This document shows positions 14,141-14,209 of a stretch of 14,209 bases of DNA, piece by piece; position 1 is the first letter of the stretch; the number at the start of each line of letters is the position of its first letter. The DNA comes from Deltaproteobacteria bacterium UBA5329 (GTDB lineage Bacteria; Desulfobacterota; Syntrophorhabdia; Syntrophorhabdales; Syntrophorhabdaceae), in contig DHQV01000011.1 in the NCBI GenBank assembly GCA_002408185.1, positions 1-14,209 on the forward strand, written 5' to 3'. Under the pieces are notes generated by a model. It ran no database searches, was not told where the DNA came from, and saw only the letters and a list, made by a program, of their open reading frames with translations. A program made the translations under genes and the position numbers.

Positions 14141-14209
14141 CATAACACTCAACGCGAGTTCGTCCGTGAAGCTGGGGCATCGAAAGGTTATACTTCCCCC
14201 CTCTGTCAA
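14120..14209 (-). CDS. Possible C-terminal fragment of an unknown - strand gene
   Basis: On the - strand a frame is open from the window edge (14209) to a TGA at 14120-14122, giving 29 codons ending with CPSFTDELALSVMNAFIIR. The residue mix looks more protein-like than the neighbouring frames, and the stop falls in a perfect stem-loop that could end its transcript. I do not recognise the family. A 29-codon open frame is also readily expected by chance. If real, the gene would be convergent with the ribosomal protein operon and tRNA-Gln. Confidence 0.25.
   Translation of the reverse strand: MTEGGSITFRCPSFTDELALSVMNAFIIR

Noticed and set aside
1..14209. CRISPR array, insertion sequence, toxin-antitoxin or defence genes
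   Set aside because: No regularly spaced repeats, transposase, nuclease or small paired genes are visible; nearly all bases belong to conserved translation genes.

Overview
This window is a nearly complete bacterial S10-spc-alpha ribosomal protein supercluster. All 29 protein genes lie on the + strand, packed end to end from base 16 to 13712. They are followed by a tRNA-Gln(CTG) gene, an intrinsic terminator and about 350 bases in which I see no convincing complete gene. Gene order, zinc-binding forms of S14, S4, L24 and L36, moderate GC content and a Lys/Glu/Ala/Pro-rich tail on L17 suggest a Gram-negative bacterium, perhaps of the deltaproteobacterial (Desulfobacterota) type. The lineage call is an inference and I am only moderately confident in it.

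Layout: S10 part (16-4287): rpsJ, rplD, rplW, rplB, rpsS, rplV, rpsC, rplP, rpmC, rpsQ. spc part (4268-9513): rplN, rplX, rplE, rpsN, rpsH, rplF, rplR, rpsE, rpmD, rplO, secY. alpha part (9579-13712): map, infA, rpmJ, rpsM, rpsK, rpsD, rpoA, rplQ. Genes overlap by 1-20 bases or are separated by a few bases. No terminator is visible inside the cluster, so it probably makes one long transcript or a few overlapping ones. It supplies 25 ribosomal proteins, the protein-export channel SecY, the N-terminal Met-removing enzyme, initiation factor IF-1 and the RNA polymerase alpha subunit.

Two genes expected in this order are missing. rplC (ribosomal protein L3) is absent between rpsJ and rplD, where only 8 bases remain. 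adk (adenylate kinase) is absent between secY and map, where a 65-base gap holds a hairpin and an 18-codon ORF.

Downstream of rplQ, an extended -10 promoter drives tRNA-Gln. The tRNA is closed by a strong hairpin/T-tract terminator nested inside an 8-bp inverted repeat. Beyond it are a direct-repeat pair, a perfect 12-bp stem-loop and a possible C-terminal gene fragment on the - strand at the window edge. I found no CRISPR array, transposon, defence system or other clearly new system. The anomalies worth following are the two missing genes and the structured DNA around the tRNA.
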